A DNA stretch of 64,000 nt from Phaffia rhodozyma. Its lineage: Eukaryota; Basidiomycota; Tremellomycetes; Cystofilobasidiales; Mrakiaceae. A program made the translations under genes and the position numbers. A model generated the notes under the pieces. The model searched no databases. It was not told the DNA's origin and was given only the letters and a program-made list of their open reading frames with translations. This document shows positions 24,870-35,422 of this stretch, piece by piece (positions within the stretch are counted from its first letter, which is position 1; each line of letters begins with the position of its first letter). Location: NCBI GenBank assembly GCA_014706385.1, contig JACGZH010000003.1:1381501-1445500 (forward strand), in the 5' to 3' direction.

Positions 24870-27800
24870 ATGTGCTCACTCTGCACTGCTCACTCCCCGA
24901 CCTATATTTCTTCAACGTACGTTCCCTTGATCTTCTTCACTCCCTCCTTATCTCTCTCTCTCACACACACACACACCCCATAGATACTTGCCATCTCGGG
25001 GATTGCCGGGTACTAACCACGTCATTCTCTGTCGTCTCCTAGGTTACCTCCTTCGCCCTCCTCCGCTTCTCCTCCCAAATTCGATAGTCCTTCTCATCCC
25101 CCTCGACCTCATTCTTTGAGACCTTCATCATTCTCTTCGAGGCATTCGACTCAGTCTCTTGGTTCTGTATCTTCTCCAGCGTCAGGATCAACAATTCGTG
25201 CACCGCCACAGCTCTCTCTTGAAGATTGTTCTGGTCGTCTACCAAGCGTGTCGAAAGACCTCAACAACGTTGCTGGCAGTTCCAGGTATGTTTGTCGAAT
25301 TTAAAGTTGATACCGATACAATCCTAGTCCATCAAATAGAGCCAGCTCGATAGTCCATCTCCATGTATAGGTGCTGGATATAGGCATGGAGTCTCTATTG
25401 TGTGCTGGTGCTAACTCGAGTCATGTATTGAATTCCCTTTGAACAGAGTACAAGCCACGACCCCATCCTCCCCATCCTCGACAATAACAACAGGTTCTCA
25501 ACAGCACACGACCTCTACATTCTACGACCCTCTATTTGCCCTCAAACCGTTCACTCCACCCAACTCGGCTCAACTCAAACTCACGCCGCTCCCTCCGAAC
25601 TCGACAAACTATCCTTCATCGCCTGATTTTCGAGCCTCCGATTCATCAACGTCGTTTCCTCAGAGGTCGTACTCCTCCTCCTCCCTCTCTCCTTCAGCAC
25701 AGTACCGATTTCAGCATACATCCACTCTTGGCATATCTACATCCACACCGACGACTCCACCGGAACACTATCATTTCAACTTTTCACCCATAAACCCCTT
25801 CACTGCCCTCAGGCCTAGGCCAGATTCCCAGCTCGTCCCGTGCGGTCCGACCTCGGCTACTGCCAACGGAAGCTCCTCACAAGCAGGATCGTCAGAGAAC
25901 CTATCCCTTTATAGGTCTCCATCAAGAGGCTCATTCACCAATCTTCCTCTCAAGAACAAGCATAACCGGGAAAGGTCAGTAATTGTCTGCATACGTTTTC
26001 TTTTCGTTCATCCTACCTATAGCTTACTTTGCCCACAAACTGACTTGACACTACCTCCTTCTATGTATGATGATGCCCAAAAAAATGAAGAACCGAATCT
26101 GTTTCATCAATCTCAAGTTTCACACCTCTCCATCCCATAGCATCCACGAGTTTGCCTTCTCGAATCACTCGATCAACCGTGTCTTCTTCAAACAATTCAC
26201 CTTTGGGATTGGAGGAATCACCAGAAGATGGTTCCTCTCCGTCCTACTTTACTTCTCATTTCTCCTCCCATCGGTCCTATTCATCCCCATCGATATATGC
26301 ACCAGCATACATGTCTAGAAGCCCCGTGCTTGATACCCGTTTGCCCCCGGACTACTCTGCCTTTCCCTCTGCTGCCGCTTCATCATCTCCCTCCTCACAC
26401 TATAGTAATCTTACCAATGCTGGACATCTACTCCGCCAGCACTCTCAACCCTCTTCGCCGAGAGCTTCGTTCATTAACGGTCTGAGTCCACTAACGTCAT
26501 TGCATGTTCCCCTACCGCCGTCAACATCCAGAGCTGGAGCTTTGCCCGCACAAGAGGATCGTCCGCCAGACTATGGAGCTCATTTCGCTCCTCCTCTGGA
26601 TGAGATATTATCTGCACCCCGGGTGGAGCAGAACAATGACATCGACGAAGACAGTGAGGCCAGCACGACGCTTGGAGATGACAGACATGATGAGCTAAGC
26701 TTCATACCGAGAAGAAGGCGTAGGACACCTGGCAGGTCGATAGGAAGCGGTATTTTCAACGGGCTGAGATCTAGAGGTTCGACCACTGCTCTAGAGGGGA
26801 TGGGGGCGGGGAACATATTAGGACTCGTCAACATAAACACAGAACCCGTCGTAGAGACTGGTGTAGAAAGTGGAATAGATGTCAACTTCTTGAGCACTGA
26901 CGGCGAGGAACCGGTAAGACTTCTCATCCTTCATTATTTGTCTCCTTTTCCTTGCTTCTTCCCTCTTTCTTTGTGCTCATGTCTGCTAGACAAGAACAGA
27001 AGAAATTTGGCCTCACCAGCTTACAAGATGCTTTCTGGACGTGGATTTTTAGCTTCCGACAGCTCGACTACATACCCATGCGGTCAGACAGACTTCCAAA
27101 TTTGAGACCTTTGCGTCCAGTCCTTCTGTGTTGTTCATGCTCAGATTGCTTAGCGTCGTGCCAAGTATGGCGGGTACGCTGTATCTGCTTTGCCGAGTCG
27201 CTGGGTTTGGCTCGGCCAGACCTGGTGGAACGGAAGAAGGTAGTCGGGTCGAGTGCGCTATGGCTTGTTTTTGGGTTCGTCTTTTTGTGTTTGGAATATT
27301 TCACCTTTTCCTCTCCTGCTTTGATGTGTATATTAACCTTACGCATGTATGCTTACGTGTCGTCCGCGATCTACATAACTCAGTCCCTTTTGACTGCTCT
27401 TCAATGTTTTCTCCTCACTTCTGGACTAACCAGGCGTTGGTTGGCATACTACCCACTTGTATCGACGCTCGTCCGATTACTCTCTCTCCAAACCATCTGT
27501 TGGCCTCTTACATCCATCACTCTTCGACTTCTCGGGCCTTCCCGACCGCTCGTCGCCTGGGTCGCCATTGGGACATTCACTAGTTTGTGTAACACCATCA
27601 GGATCTACGTCACCAGTAACATCACCACATACAATTCGACCCACACCGGTCGTTCAGGTTCCACTCCTACACCTTCTTCGACCTCGAATGCTTCGTCAGT
27701 CACGCAAAATTCATCGTCCAGACAGGTCTTCGCTCAAACTGTCGTCATGGTCTCGAGGAGAGCTCGGGAGGTGGGAAACACTCTTGTGGATGCCGTCATC

Positions 27801-28170
27801 GGAGGTGAAGATTTCGGTCACGGCTCAGTCGGGTTCCCAGGCGGGACGACCGAAGGTGGTGCATCTGGTGCCGGCGGAAACGGAGGAGAAACCCCGGTGA
27901 AGGGCATGGTGAGAACAAAGAGACGGATGAACTGGGGAAGCGTGTTGAGGCAATGTGTATGGCCAAACTTGGTAGGATATTTCCTCACGGGGTGGTATCT
28001 GGTAAGTCTTTGTGCCTTTCTCTTTCTTACATCTTTCTTGTCTTCTAGGCATGAGGTTACAGAGAACTACTATTAACAAGGTTATTCCTACATTGATTAA
28101 ATGTCTGCAGTTGGTGGAGCGCGATCTTCGAAGACGGATGGACGGTCTGGCTGGCAATATTGGCGAATGA
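24870..28170 (+). CDS. EOS1: EOS1-like endoplasmic-reticulum membrane protein, 813 aa
   Basis: Candidate fungal EOS1, an ER multi-pass protein linked to N-glycosylation and stress tolerance. Seven exons keep frame: 24870-24916, 25043-25285, 25447-25974, 26151-26913, 27092-27274, 27384-28001, 28111-28170. The first 550 residues are a Ser/Pro/Thr-rich disordered region. The membrane part then starts with LFMLRLLSVVPSMAGTLYLL, followed by WSLLTALQCFLLTSGLTRRW, LVSTLVRLLSLQTICWPLT and a further hydrophobic span. A loop follows, then the closing RRMNWGSVLRQCVWPNLVGY, which resembles EOS1's last helix, and a basic end ERDLRRRMDGLAG. The N-terminal extension is far longer than yeast EOS1. The start codon and the acceptor at 27091 are my choices, not certain. 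Confidence 0.6.
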
Positions 28171-28909
28171 GTTCATCGAGCTAACCTCGACAATACACGG
28201 GGAAAAAATACACAACAGCCCATGACGTATTCTCTGGGTATATGTAAATGTTGATTCTCATCATGTCTTGTCCCATCTCCTTCCGCGCTTGTCTATCCGT
28301 CTCGCTCGTTCTAGTCTCGGGCATTTCTCGCCCACTTTCGTATTGAAAGGGTGATTCTTTTTTTCTTTGGATCCATATCGACCGCATCATGTTTGGCTGT
28401 GTTGAAAACCTAGGTGGGATCATCCAGTTGCTTACATTTAGCCGATGAATCACCGCTTCTGCTCTCTCAATCTTGAAATAGGATTACCTTCATGTACATG
28501 TATAAATTTGTATTTCCCTAATTTTTCCTCTGTCCCTCCTTGCCCGACTATTAGGTTCCGTGCGTTTCTTGTTTCATATCTGGGTCTCGTCGTTTGTCTC
28601 TTTATCCTTTCTTTTCTGTTTGATGACATCCAAGCGACTCTGTGCTATATAGAGAACCTTCAAATACATGCCTCATATTTCTCTAAAACCTTTGGTGTTG
28701 ATCTTGTTTTCGATTTAACCCAGAGACAGGTCAGATCATTCTCTTCAAAAGATTTATCAGTTCACCAGGCACACCACGTCAGATCGTATTGTATTGTATC
28801 GTGTCGTATTGTATCGTATTGTACATCCATACAGTTCCTGCATCTCTTACTTTCCCAAGAATCTACCTTCACGGTTCATCCCACCCCACTATACCCCTTC
28901 CCTTCAAAC
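28171..28909. other. Convergent 3' flanks of EOS1-like gene and SNARE gene
   Basis: About 740 bp between converging genes. It is T-rich in the middle and has a run of imperfect TATTGTATCG/TGTCG units at about 28784-28824. No coding signal was recognised. Confidence 0.5.
28784..28824 (+). repeat. Imperfect ATCGTATTGT tandem repeat
   Basis: About four imperfect units of 10 bp (ATCGTATTGT with T/C and A/G variants) in the convergent intergenic spacer. No function is evident. Confidence 0.7.
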
Positions 28910-29749
28910 TCATGGCGGGCCCTCGGGTTCTCTTCCCCAATGGGCGATTCCCATCTTCCAGAGAAGGAACACCCCGACAAAGGCTCCGGCGATATAGAGT
29001 GTGAGCTTGTACTGTTTGACGCCTGAACTATTGGCGAATGTCCGGGCGGAATTTGTGGTGGTTCGAAGGAAAGATGTGGTGAATGTCTCGAAAGTGTTAG
29101 CCTGTTAGAAAGAAGGAAGAAAGACCAAACACGGAGAGGGAGAGGTAAGTAGCCCGTTAAAAAAACAAAAAAAAACAAAAAAAACGCAAGATTGATAAAC
29201 GTATGAGAAAGAAAGAAAGCAAGGTCAGATATGTATCGGTCGAGGGAATCTCGCCCGAACTGACGGAGAGAACGAACGGTTTGATCTAGTTGAAGGTTCT
29301 GTCGCTCAGCGTCGTTATAGATATCTGTCGTGACCTGTATCGATGCGCCACAGACCCAAAGATGAGGCCAGGATCATGCATCCACGCCAAAGTACAAAAA
29401 CGTAAGAGAGGAGAACAAGCACGGGCAGAAGAAGGGCGAGATTAGAACGTGTAAGGCTGCCACTATCAAGCAGAAAAGCAAAGAAAGAGGCCGTACCCCT
29501 CTTAAGGCTCGGAGCTTGCCGTGTAAGTCGTTCAACTGCTCGTCATTCTGTGATTCATAGATCTGATCCGAAGAAGTACTGAAGAAGTTTAATTTCCGCA
29601 GAAGGGACCCAAGATATCAACCGGATGGATAGATGAACAGAATGGTGTGGGTATGTGTTTCGTCCGTTGGCATTTGTAAGTCAGCAACGACGTTGTGAGA
29701 CAAACAAAGACGCGACGAAAAAGTTGACAAACCCTGCTCGAGGAGGCAT
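28910..29749 (-). CDS. BET1/SFT1-type Qc-SNARE, 115 aa
   Basis: Small tail-anchored SNARE of ER-Golgi or intra-Golgi fusion. Exons 29749-29733, 29578-29497, 29334-29278 and 29101-28910 give 115 aa in frame. The SNARE motif starts YESQNDEQLNDLHGKLRALR, continues VTTDIYNDAERQNLQLDQ with the zero-layer Gln in the expected region, then TANTFETFTTSFLRTTTNS. A C-terminal hydrophobic anchor follows (YKLTLYIAGAFVGVFLLW), with a short 16-residue tail beyond it. Length fits between yeast Sft1 and Bet1; the sequence does not let me choose between them. Start codons of this gene and SNF8 are only 150 bp apart, head to head. Confidence 0.82.
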
Positions 29750-29899
29750 GTTGGATTGATACGCAGAGAGTTAAGTGGGATAGAAAAGAGAGAACGTGAA
29801 GAGATGGATGAGGTGAAAAGTCTCGAACGGATACCGGATGGTCAATCGATCCAAGAGTTTACGGACAAGGTTTGCTGATGCTCGGTGGGTTTATTGGTG

Positions 29900-31070
29900 A
29901 TGATGTATGTCCGGTTTAATCAGGAGGAGATCGCCGCTGCTCAGTTCTTTCTACACAACATCCTCCAACCATCTCTGCTGCAACCCATTTTGTACTCGAC
30001 TCACCGTCTCTCTCCCTTCTTTCTTTCTCTTGGTCTGATAGAAAATAATGTAATGCGTTTCTTCCCCTCTGAAAACACTGCTGCTGATGCTGATGACTCG
30101 TTCTTAAATTTCTCAAACACCAGGCGTCGATCTGTGGGGATCTCCTCCCTCCAGGCTCAACAGAGCCAATCCAAGGCATACTCATCTCTTTCGAGTCAAA
30201 TATCTCAGACTCAAGTCGAGAGCTTACGAGCTCAGATGGATCAGTTTCGGTCAAACCTGAGAGAGTTTGCGAGCAAACATCGAGAGGAGATTAGGAAGGA
30301 TCCTGTGTTCAGGATGCATTTCCAGGTTCGTTTCGTTTCCTTATGAGCGTCTGCCTTTTTCTCCAGTCGAGAAAGAATATACAGTGCATTTATCGAAGAA
30401 GAGGAAAAAGAGGAGGCATGAATACCAATATTGATGTTTTGTTTCTGTTCCGATTCATGATCTCTAGCGAATGTGCTCTCATCTATCGATCGATCCCCTA
30501 TCCGGACCACTTCACGGTCCTTCACCTACATCAATATCCGGGCTATTTTCTTCCTTGCTTCCCTTGTCAGACTGGACGTACGAACTACTGACCCAGATAG
30601 TCGATATCGCAATCTCCACACGATCCGTCAATGGCGGACTTCTCCCTCTTCGAGACTTGATCCGACGACTGGAACGAATCCGAGGGCTTGCCCCGAACTC
30701 GGGAGGTATCTCGGAAGAAGACATCAAACGAGCTGTCGACACCATGGGCGATCATCTTGGCGGACACGGTTGGGAAATTGTCAATCTAAGTTCTGGAGGC
30801 TCACTCTCATCAGGAGAGCAGACAAAGGCACTCCGGTCCACGGCCTCTGTGCTTCCGTCAGATCTCTCCGTGTTGATTTCCTTGGCGTTGGGCACGGGAG
30901 GCCGACTGATTCCCGCTCAGGTCGAGAGAGAACTTGGTTGGACGGCGGACAGAGTCAGAACCGGGCTGCAGAGCGAGATGGTCGAAAGGGAGGGACTTGG
31001 CTGGGTGGACGATCAGGGGGAAGGTGGAAAGGAATATTGGGTTAGTGGAGTTGTTCAGTGGGGAGAGTGA
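29900..31070 (+). CDS. SNF8: ESCRT-II subunit SNF8/VPS22
   Basis: Winged-helix core subunit of ESCRT-II, which sorts ubiquitinated cargo into endosomal vesicles. Exons 29900-29904, 30124-30325 and 30468-31070 give 269 aa, close to the usual 250-260. The first exon is only ATGAT; splicing gives MMRRSVGISSL, matching the family's M-R-R-x-x-VG start. Then come MDQFRSNLREFASKHREEIR, DPVFRMHFQRMCSHLSIDPL, DWTYELLTQIVDIAI, NGGLLPLRDLIRRL, ISEEDIKRAV, the WH2 domain LTTT-like LGTGGRLIPAQVERELGW, and EGLGWVDDQGEGGKEYWV near the end. An in-frame upstream reading through intron 1 exists but lacks family sequence, so I prefer the microexon start. Confidence 0.92.
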
Positions 31071-31344
31071 GTGCAATGGTGAGCATCGTCAAGGTCGACT
31101 ATGGAACTGGTTGGTTGTGAGTCTTTCATTGGTATTTTTTCTTCTGTCCAGAAGTATAAGATCAAGGGATATACTGTCTCACAAAACTCCTCGTCTTGAT
31201 TCGTAGAAGATTTCCACATAGATCGTCAAAATCATCAATCTCGTTAGACATTAAGAAAAGAAACAGAAAGAAACCCGGAACAGCCCGTCCATGAAACACA
31301 ATCAGACTCGAAGACTCTCTATCGCGCCCACTTCATATGACTAC

Positions 31345-32062
31345 CTATTCGCCCTGAACACCCTCTGCCTCGAGTTCCATCCGAACCAACATCGGGACTG
31401 GTTCAACTTCCTCATCCTCGCCAGTGCTTCCGCTTGTCCTCCGAGGTCGACCGGTCAACGATTCGTTCGCTATGGACTCGTCTGCCTCCAGGTGGGAATT
31501 TGTTTGGTTGGAAGAAGAGGCGTCTTGCATGGGTGGAGGATTCGAGATGGGGTCTAAAGGAAGAAGCCGAGGGAGGGGATGACGAAGTGTTGGCTTAGCT
31601 GTGTTTTTGGAGTCGAAGCACATGATGAGGAGTAAGATACGATGAATGTGACTAACCGCAGACGTTGATGATTCGAAAGACTTGGCCCCAGTTGGCCATC
31701 ACGGAGGCGACGGCTGAGCCAGATGTAATATACACACAGATCAGTGTGTGTATGTATTGAAAACGTACACAAGAGAACGGGCAAAAGGAATAGTAAAGGA
31801 GTAGTAAAAGAGCTCACCGACACCACCATCGGCCATGATATCGGCCGAGTCAGCCAATCGTTGGGCTTGTTCGGTCAGAGAGGCAGACACGGCGACGAGC
31901 TGTTTGTACAGCAAGGTTTCTTGTTGTTTTTCATGAAGGATTTCTTGAAGTTTGCTAGATATGCGTTGAGTATAAAGAGAAACATCAGATCCAAGAGACA
32001 GAAATCAGCCGAAAGCACGACCCCAATGGATAACCACCAGAGCACAGTCCAACGAACCTCAT
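31345..32062 (-). CDS. DAD2: DASH/Dam1 complex subunit DAD2, 150 aa
   Basis: Outer-kinetochore protein of the fungus-specific DASH ring that couples chromosomes to microtubules. Exons 32062-32058 (5 nt, ATGAG), 31954-31818, 31713-31657 and 31598-31345 join in frame. The Dad2 domain covers residues 1-66: MSKLQEILHEKQQETLLYK, SLTEQAQRLADSADIMADGG and AVASVMANWGQVFRIINV, the last being the family's most conserved stretch. About 85 residues of acidic, Ser/Pro-rich tail follow (PRRTSGSTGEDEEVEPVP). Yeast Dad2 is 133 aa. The first donor is gttcgt and the ATG sits in a 5-nt exon. It is convergent with SNF8 (274-bp gap) and divergent from the coiled-coil gene across a site-rich promoter. Confidence 0.87.
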
Positions 32063-32454
32063 TCTCAATGGTTCACACAACGATTGTCATACATGAGAGA
32101 AGCGGAAAAAGATGGACACCATAAAGATCAGTGGACGAAGACGCGTCGTGGCATCGTGGCGTCGAGGCGTTGACGCGTTGACGCGTCAGTCACGTGACTG
32201 ATCGCCTGCCCTTACGCAGCCTTCAGCCCATGACGTCAACCCTAGCTGAAGGTTCCGTTCCCATCCCGCTATAAATCTCAACTGTCTAGGACATTTTTTC
32301 CATTTGGGTTTCCCTCCCTTCTCCTTCTTCGTCACTCCCGCTTCAACGCATCACACACTCTCGTACGTCGCCTCAGAGGCCTAAGTCAAACTGGAATCTC
32401 TTAGTAGGTCCTGAGTTGGACTTGGTGATGCTTGGATGACGTCGACCCGCTTGG
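32063..32454. promoter_or_regulatory. Divergent promoter with three ACGCGT boxes, CACGTG palindrome, CRE and TATA
   Basis: ACGCGT occurs at 32141-32146, 32173-32178 and 32181-32186, 79-124 bp upstream of DAD2. It is followed directly by the 16-bp perfect palindrome TCAGTCACGTGACTGA (32186-32201), a perfect CRE TGACGTCA (32231-32238) and TATAAA on the plus strand (32270-32275), which fits the coiled-coil gene. Known meaning in other fungi: ACGCGT binds MBF, TCACGTGA binds Cbf1-type bHLH factors and TGACGTCA binds bZIP factors. That they act here is inference. Confidence 0.65.
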
Positions 32455-34966
32455 ATGAGTCAACTTTTAAGTCTTAACCAAAAAAAAACTTCTTTTCCTT
32501 TATCGTCATCTTTTCTACAGGTAAAATCGCTCAGATCGGTCTCATCTCTCTCCTGGCCACTTCACATATCCCAGTGTCCAGCGCCAACACACCGACCGAT
32601 TCTTCACCATCCCCAGAAACTCCTACCGGCGAACAGAACGAAAACGAGAACGACGAGATGTTCCGAAAGTTTTCCTTGAATAAAAAGAACAAGGCGGCAA
32701 AGACAGCTGTCGCTACCACCAACGGCAACGCGCCCGCCACGGTCTCGGAAGAAAAGTCCGCTCCCGTTACCTCTGGAATGAACCCTCAGCCAGACAGAGA
32801 CAGTACGGCCGCTACTTCTCCTGAGATCGTCAAGCCCGGAATCTTGGACTCTGTCGTCGCTATTCCTGCTCCTACCAACACCGGTGTCCCCTCTCACATG
32901 GACGGACACGACTCTACGGAGCCGGCTGAGGCCCATAGCTTGCTTGCTTCTCAGGCACCATACTCTGAGCCACCTGTTCAGGCCGTTCCCGCGGTCGAGC
33001 CTCACAAAGAAAGGTCCGTAGGGTCAGAGGTACCATCCGGAGAATCTCTCGTTCCCTCTACCGCTCCTAACCTTATCTCTCGAGATACCACCGCTTCTTC
33101 CGTTCGATCGGACATTTCGCTTCACTCTGTCGAGGAACGAGAGGCTGCTCAGGCTGCTGAAGATGCTCGGCTCGAGTCCAACCCAATCCCACCTACTTCT
33201 GCTTTTGAGCGAGCGTCCTCTCCTGCCAAGAACGAGCTCGAGTCGAACGAGACTCCGGTTGCCCAGTCTGCCATTGTTGGGGGTGGGCCGACTGGACTCG
33301 GCAAGGAGATGGAGTACAACCCCAAGCTAGCTACCGAAGGCGCTGAAGAGCCCGTTGTGGTCACCTACCCTGGAGCCATCTACCAGCACGCTAGTCCGAG
33401 CGGGGTCATCTCTGACAGAATCGAGGATGACATCATTCTTCCCGGTCAAAGGGAGGCTGAGGCGAAGCGAGAGCGGGAGAGGTTGGCCGCTCTTGAGCTT
33501 GAACAGGAGCAAGAACGAGAGAGATTAGCAGCTCTTGAACTCGAGCAGGAAAGGGAGCGAGAAAGGTTGGCTGCCCTTGAAAGGGAGCATGCGAAAGAGC
33601 AGGATAGACTCATCCACGAGGAACAACTCGCTCGAGAGGAGAAGGAGAGAGTCTTTGCTCATGAGGAAAAGGCTCGACTAGCCGCCGACGAGCATCAGCG
33701 TGAGGTTGAAGCCAAGGAGATTGAGCAGCAACGGGAGATGGAGCTCGAGCAGGAGAGAGAGCGAGAACGAACCGCTGCTGTCGCCGTTCCTGCGGTGGCC
33801 GCCGTTGCTGTAGAGGAAAGGGGCTTTGAGAATCAGAGCGAGTACGTTCCCAGCATTTTCAGTCTTTACACGTGTTCACCAACCGGTTCATTAACCATGA
33901 CTTGTATCTTTTAAATCGATTCCTTAACCGCAGCCTTCAGCGAAACGCTTCGGTCCGAACAGACTACACTCAGGCCGGTATCGCCGGTGTTGGAGCGCAT
34001 CAGTCTGCTCCTGGCACATTCATGAACGAGAATGCCCCTCGGTTCGTTCTTCTTCATATTTGATTTACTGATCTTTATCTCACGTTCTCTCGATTCCTTT
34101 TTTGCCAAACAATCAGACAAGAAGCTTTGTATCCTATCAACACCCAGCCCGCGCCCAGCAGCGTGATCGTCGCCAGCCCGACCTCACCCAATGGAGTTCA
34201 GACTTTCAGTCAGGTTAACCCTGCTAACGGAGCGCCCATGATTACCAACATTTACACTGGCGTTCCTCCTCCTGTGCCAGTAGTTGAGGAGGAACCAAAG
34301 GTTTTGATTAGTGCCCGGGAGATGGCCAAGATCAACAAGGCCGAACGTACGTATAGGTTTATTTATCATAGTCGATAGCTCAACAAAGTTACACTTGTTA
34401 ACTTTGGACCGGATACTTTTATAGACAAGGACAACAAGAAACTCGCGAAGGTGATGAAGTCCGAGGCCAAGGAGGAGCAGAGGAGGCTCGATGATGCCAT
34501 CAAGGAGTTAGCCCGACTCCAGAAGTCGGCCAAAGAGTCAACCATCATCGAGGCCAAGAGTGGAAAGTTCCACCTCGAGGGCGTCAAAGCTGAGCAGAAG
34601 GTGAGAGTGATCTCCTGTGTTATGTCTCTGTAAAGGATTTTTGACTGACGGGCGCTCTGATGTTGTTTTCTCTCCTATAGGCCCACGCCAAGCTTTTGGA
34701 GGTCCAGGCATGGTATGATCAAGTCGCCGCTGACCTGAAATCCAGGGAGGCTGAGCACCAGGTCAACCAGGAAGCTTCTGCCACACACCTGAGACTGATT
34801 CAGGAGCAGACTGCTCGAATGTGAGTCGTGCTCTTATACGTCCTCCGTCCAACGTGTTGTGGATTTGACTGACGAATCTCATGTCTCCTTATTCAGTGAT
34901 TTGATGAGAGAAAACAAGTCCCGGGATGACCGAGAGCGTGCTGAGAAGCTGGCTACGATGAAGTAG
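32455..34966 (+). CDS. Coiled-coil protein of unknown function (basidiomycete Ncp1-like)
   Basis: Long protein with a disordered acidic/Ser-Pro N-terminal third (NENENDEMFRKFSLNKKNK near the start) and a long E/R/K/L heptad region at 33460-33780 with threefold ERERLAALELEQ units. A second helical region at the C-terminus (MKSEAKEEQRRLDDAIKEL, LLEVQAWYDQVAADLK, LIQEQTARIDLMRENK) ends in RERAEKLATMK. The C-terminal block resembles basidiomycete proteins sometimes labelled 'DNA binding protein Ncp1'; I do not trust that name as function. The main exon is about 32573-33841, with further exons from about 33934, 34118, 34425, 34681 and 34897. The start is uncertain: ATGA at 32455 followed by a weak donor gives MMSSANTP, which fits the frame. 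No membrane segment was seen. Confidence 0.7.
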
Positions 34967-35422
34967 ATCTGCTTATGTCTCATCTGTGGAGGGTTCATCC
35001 ATGCCTAGAACGTTTCCTAATGCCTTGCACATCCTATTATGTCAGAACTTAATCCGTATCTTTGATTCTAATTTTTTTTTGTTTGCCTAATCTATCTTTA
35101 CGTTCATCAATGTATCCCCTTCCTTTCCTATCTTGCTCGATCGTTACAACCATAATCTTGCTCTGCTTTGAATTTATAATGTATCAGATGATCCATCTTC
35201 CCGTTATGTTCTTGTCGTTTTCTGCTGGTGTGGTGTAGAAGACCGAAAAGAGACCGCGACGACCGAAAAAAGATTAGGAAATGTTTGTATTCGGTCCTAA
35301 TCAGATTTCTAGTTTACATAAGCGCTTTTCCAATCCCTCCCTTTTTCCTTGTTGCATCCATTTCAGATTCCTTCTCTCGCTTCATCCATCATCTCTTTCG
35401 GCATAGGCAGTAGACGATCATC
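34967..35422. other. Spacer between coiled-coil gene and Mmc1-like gene
   Basis: About 455 bp holding the 3' end of the first gene (T-rich at 35060-35110) and the promoter of the next. No TATA box or clear motif was seen. Confidence 0.45.
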
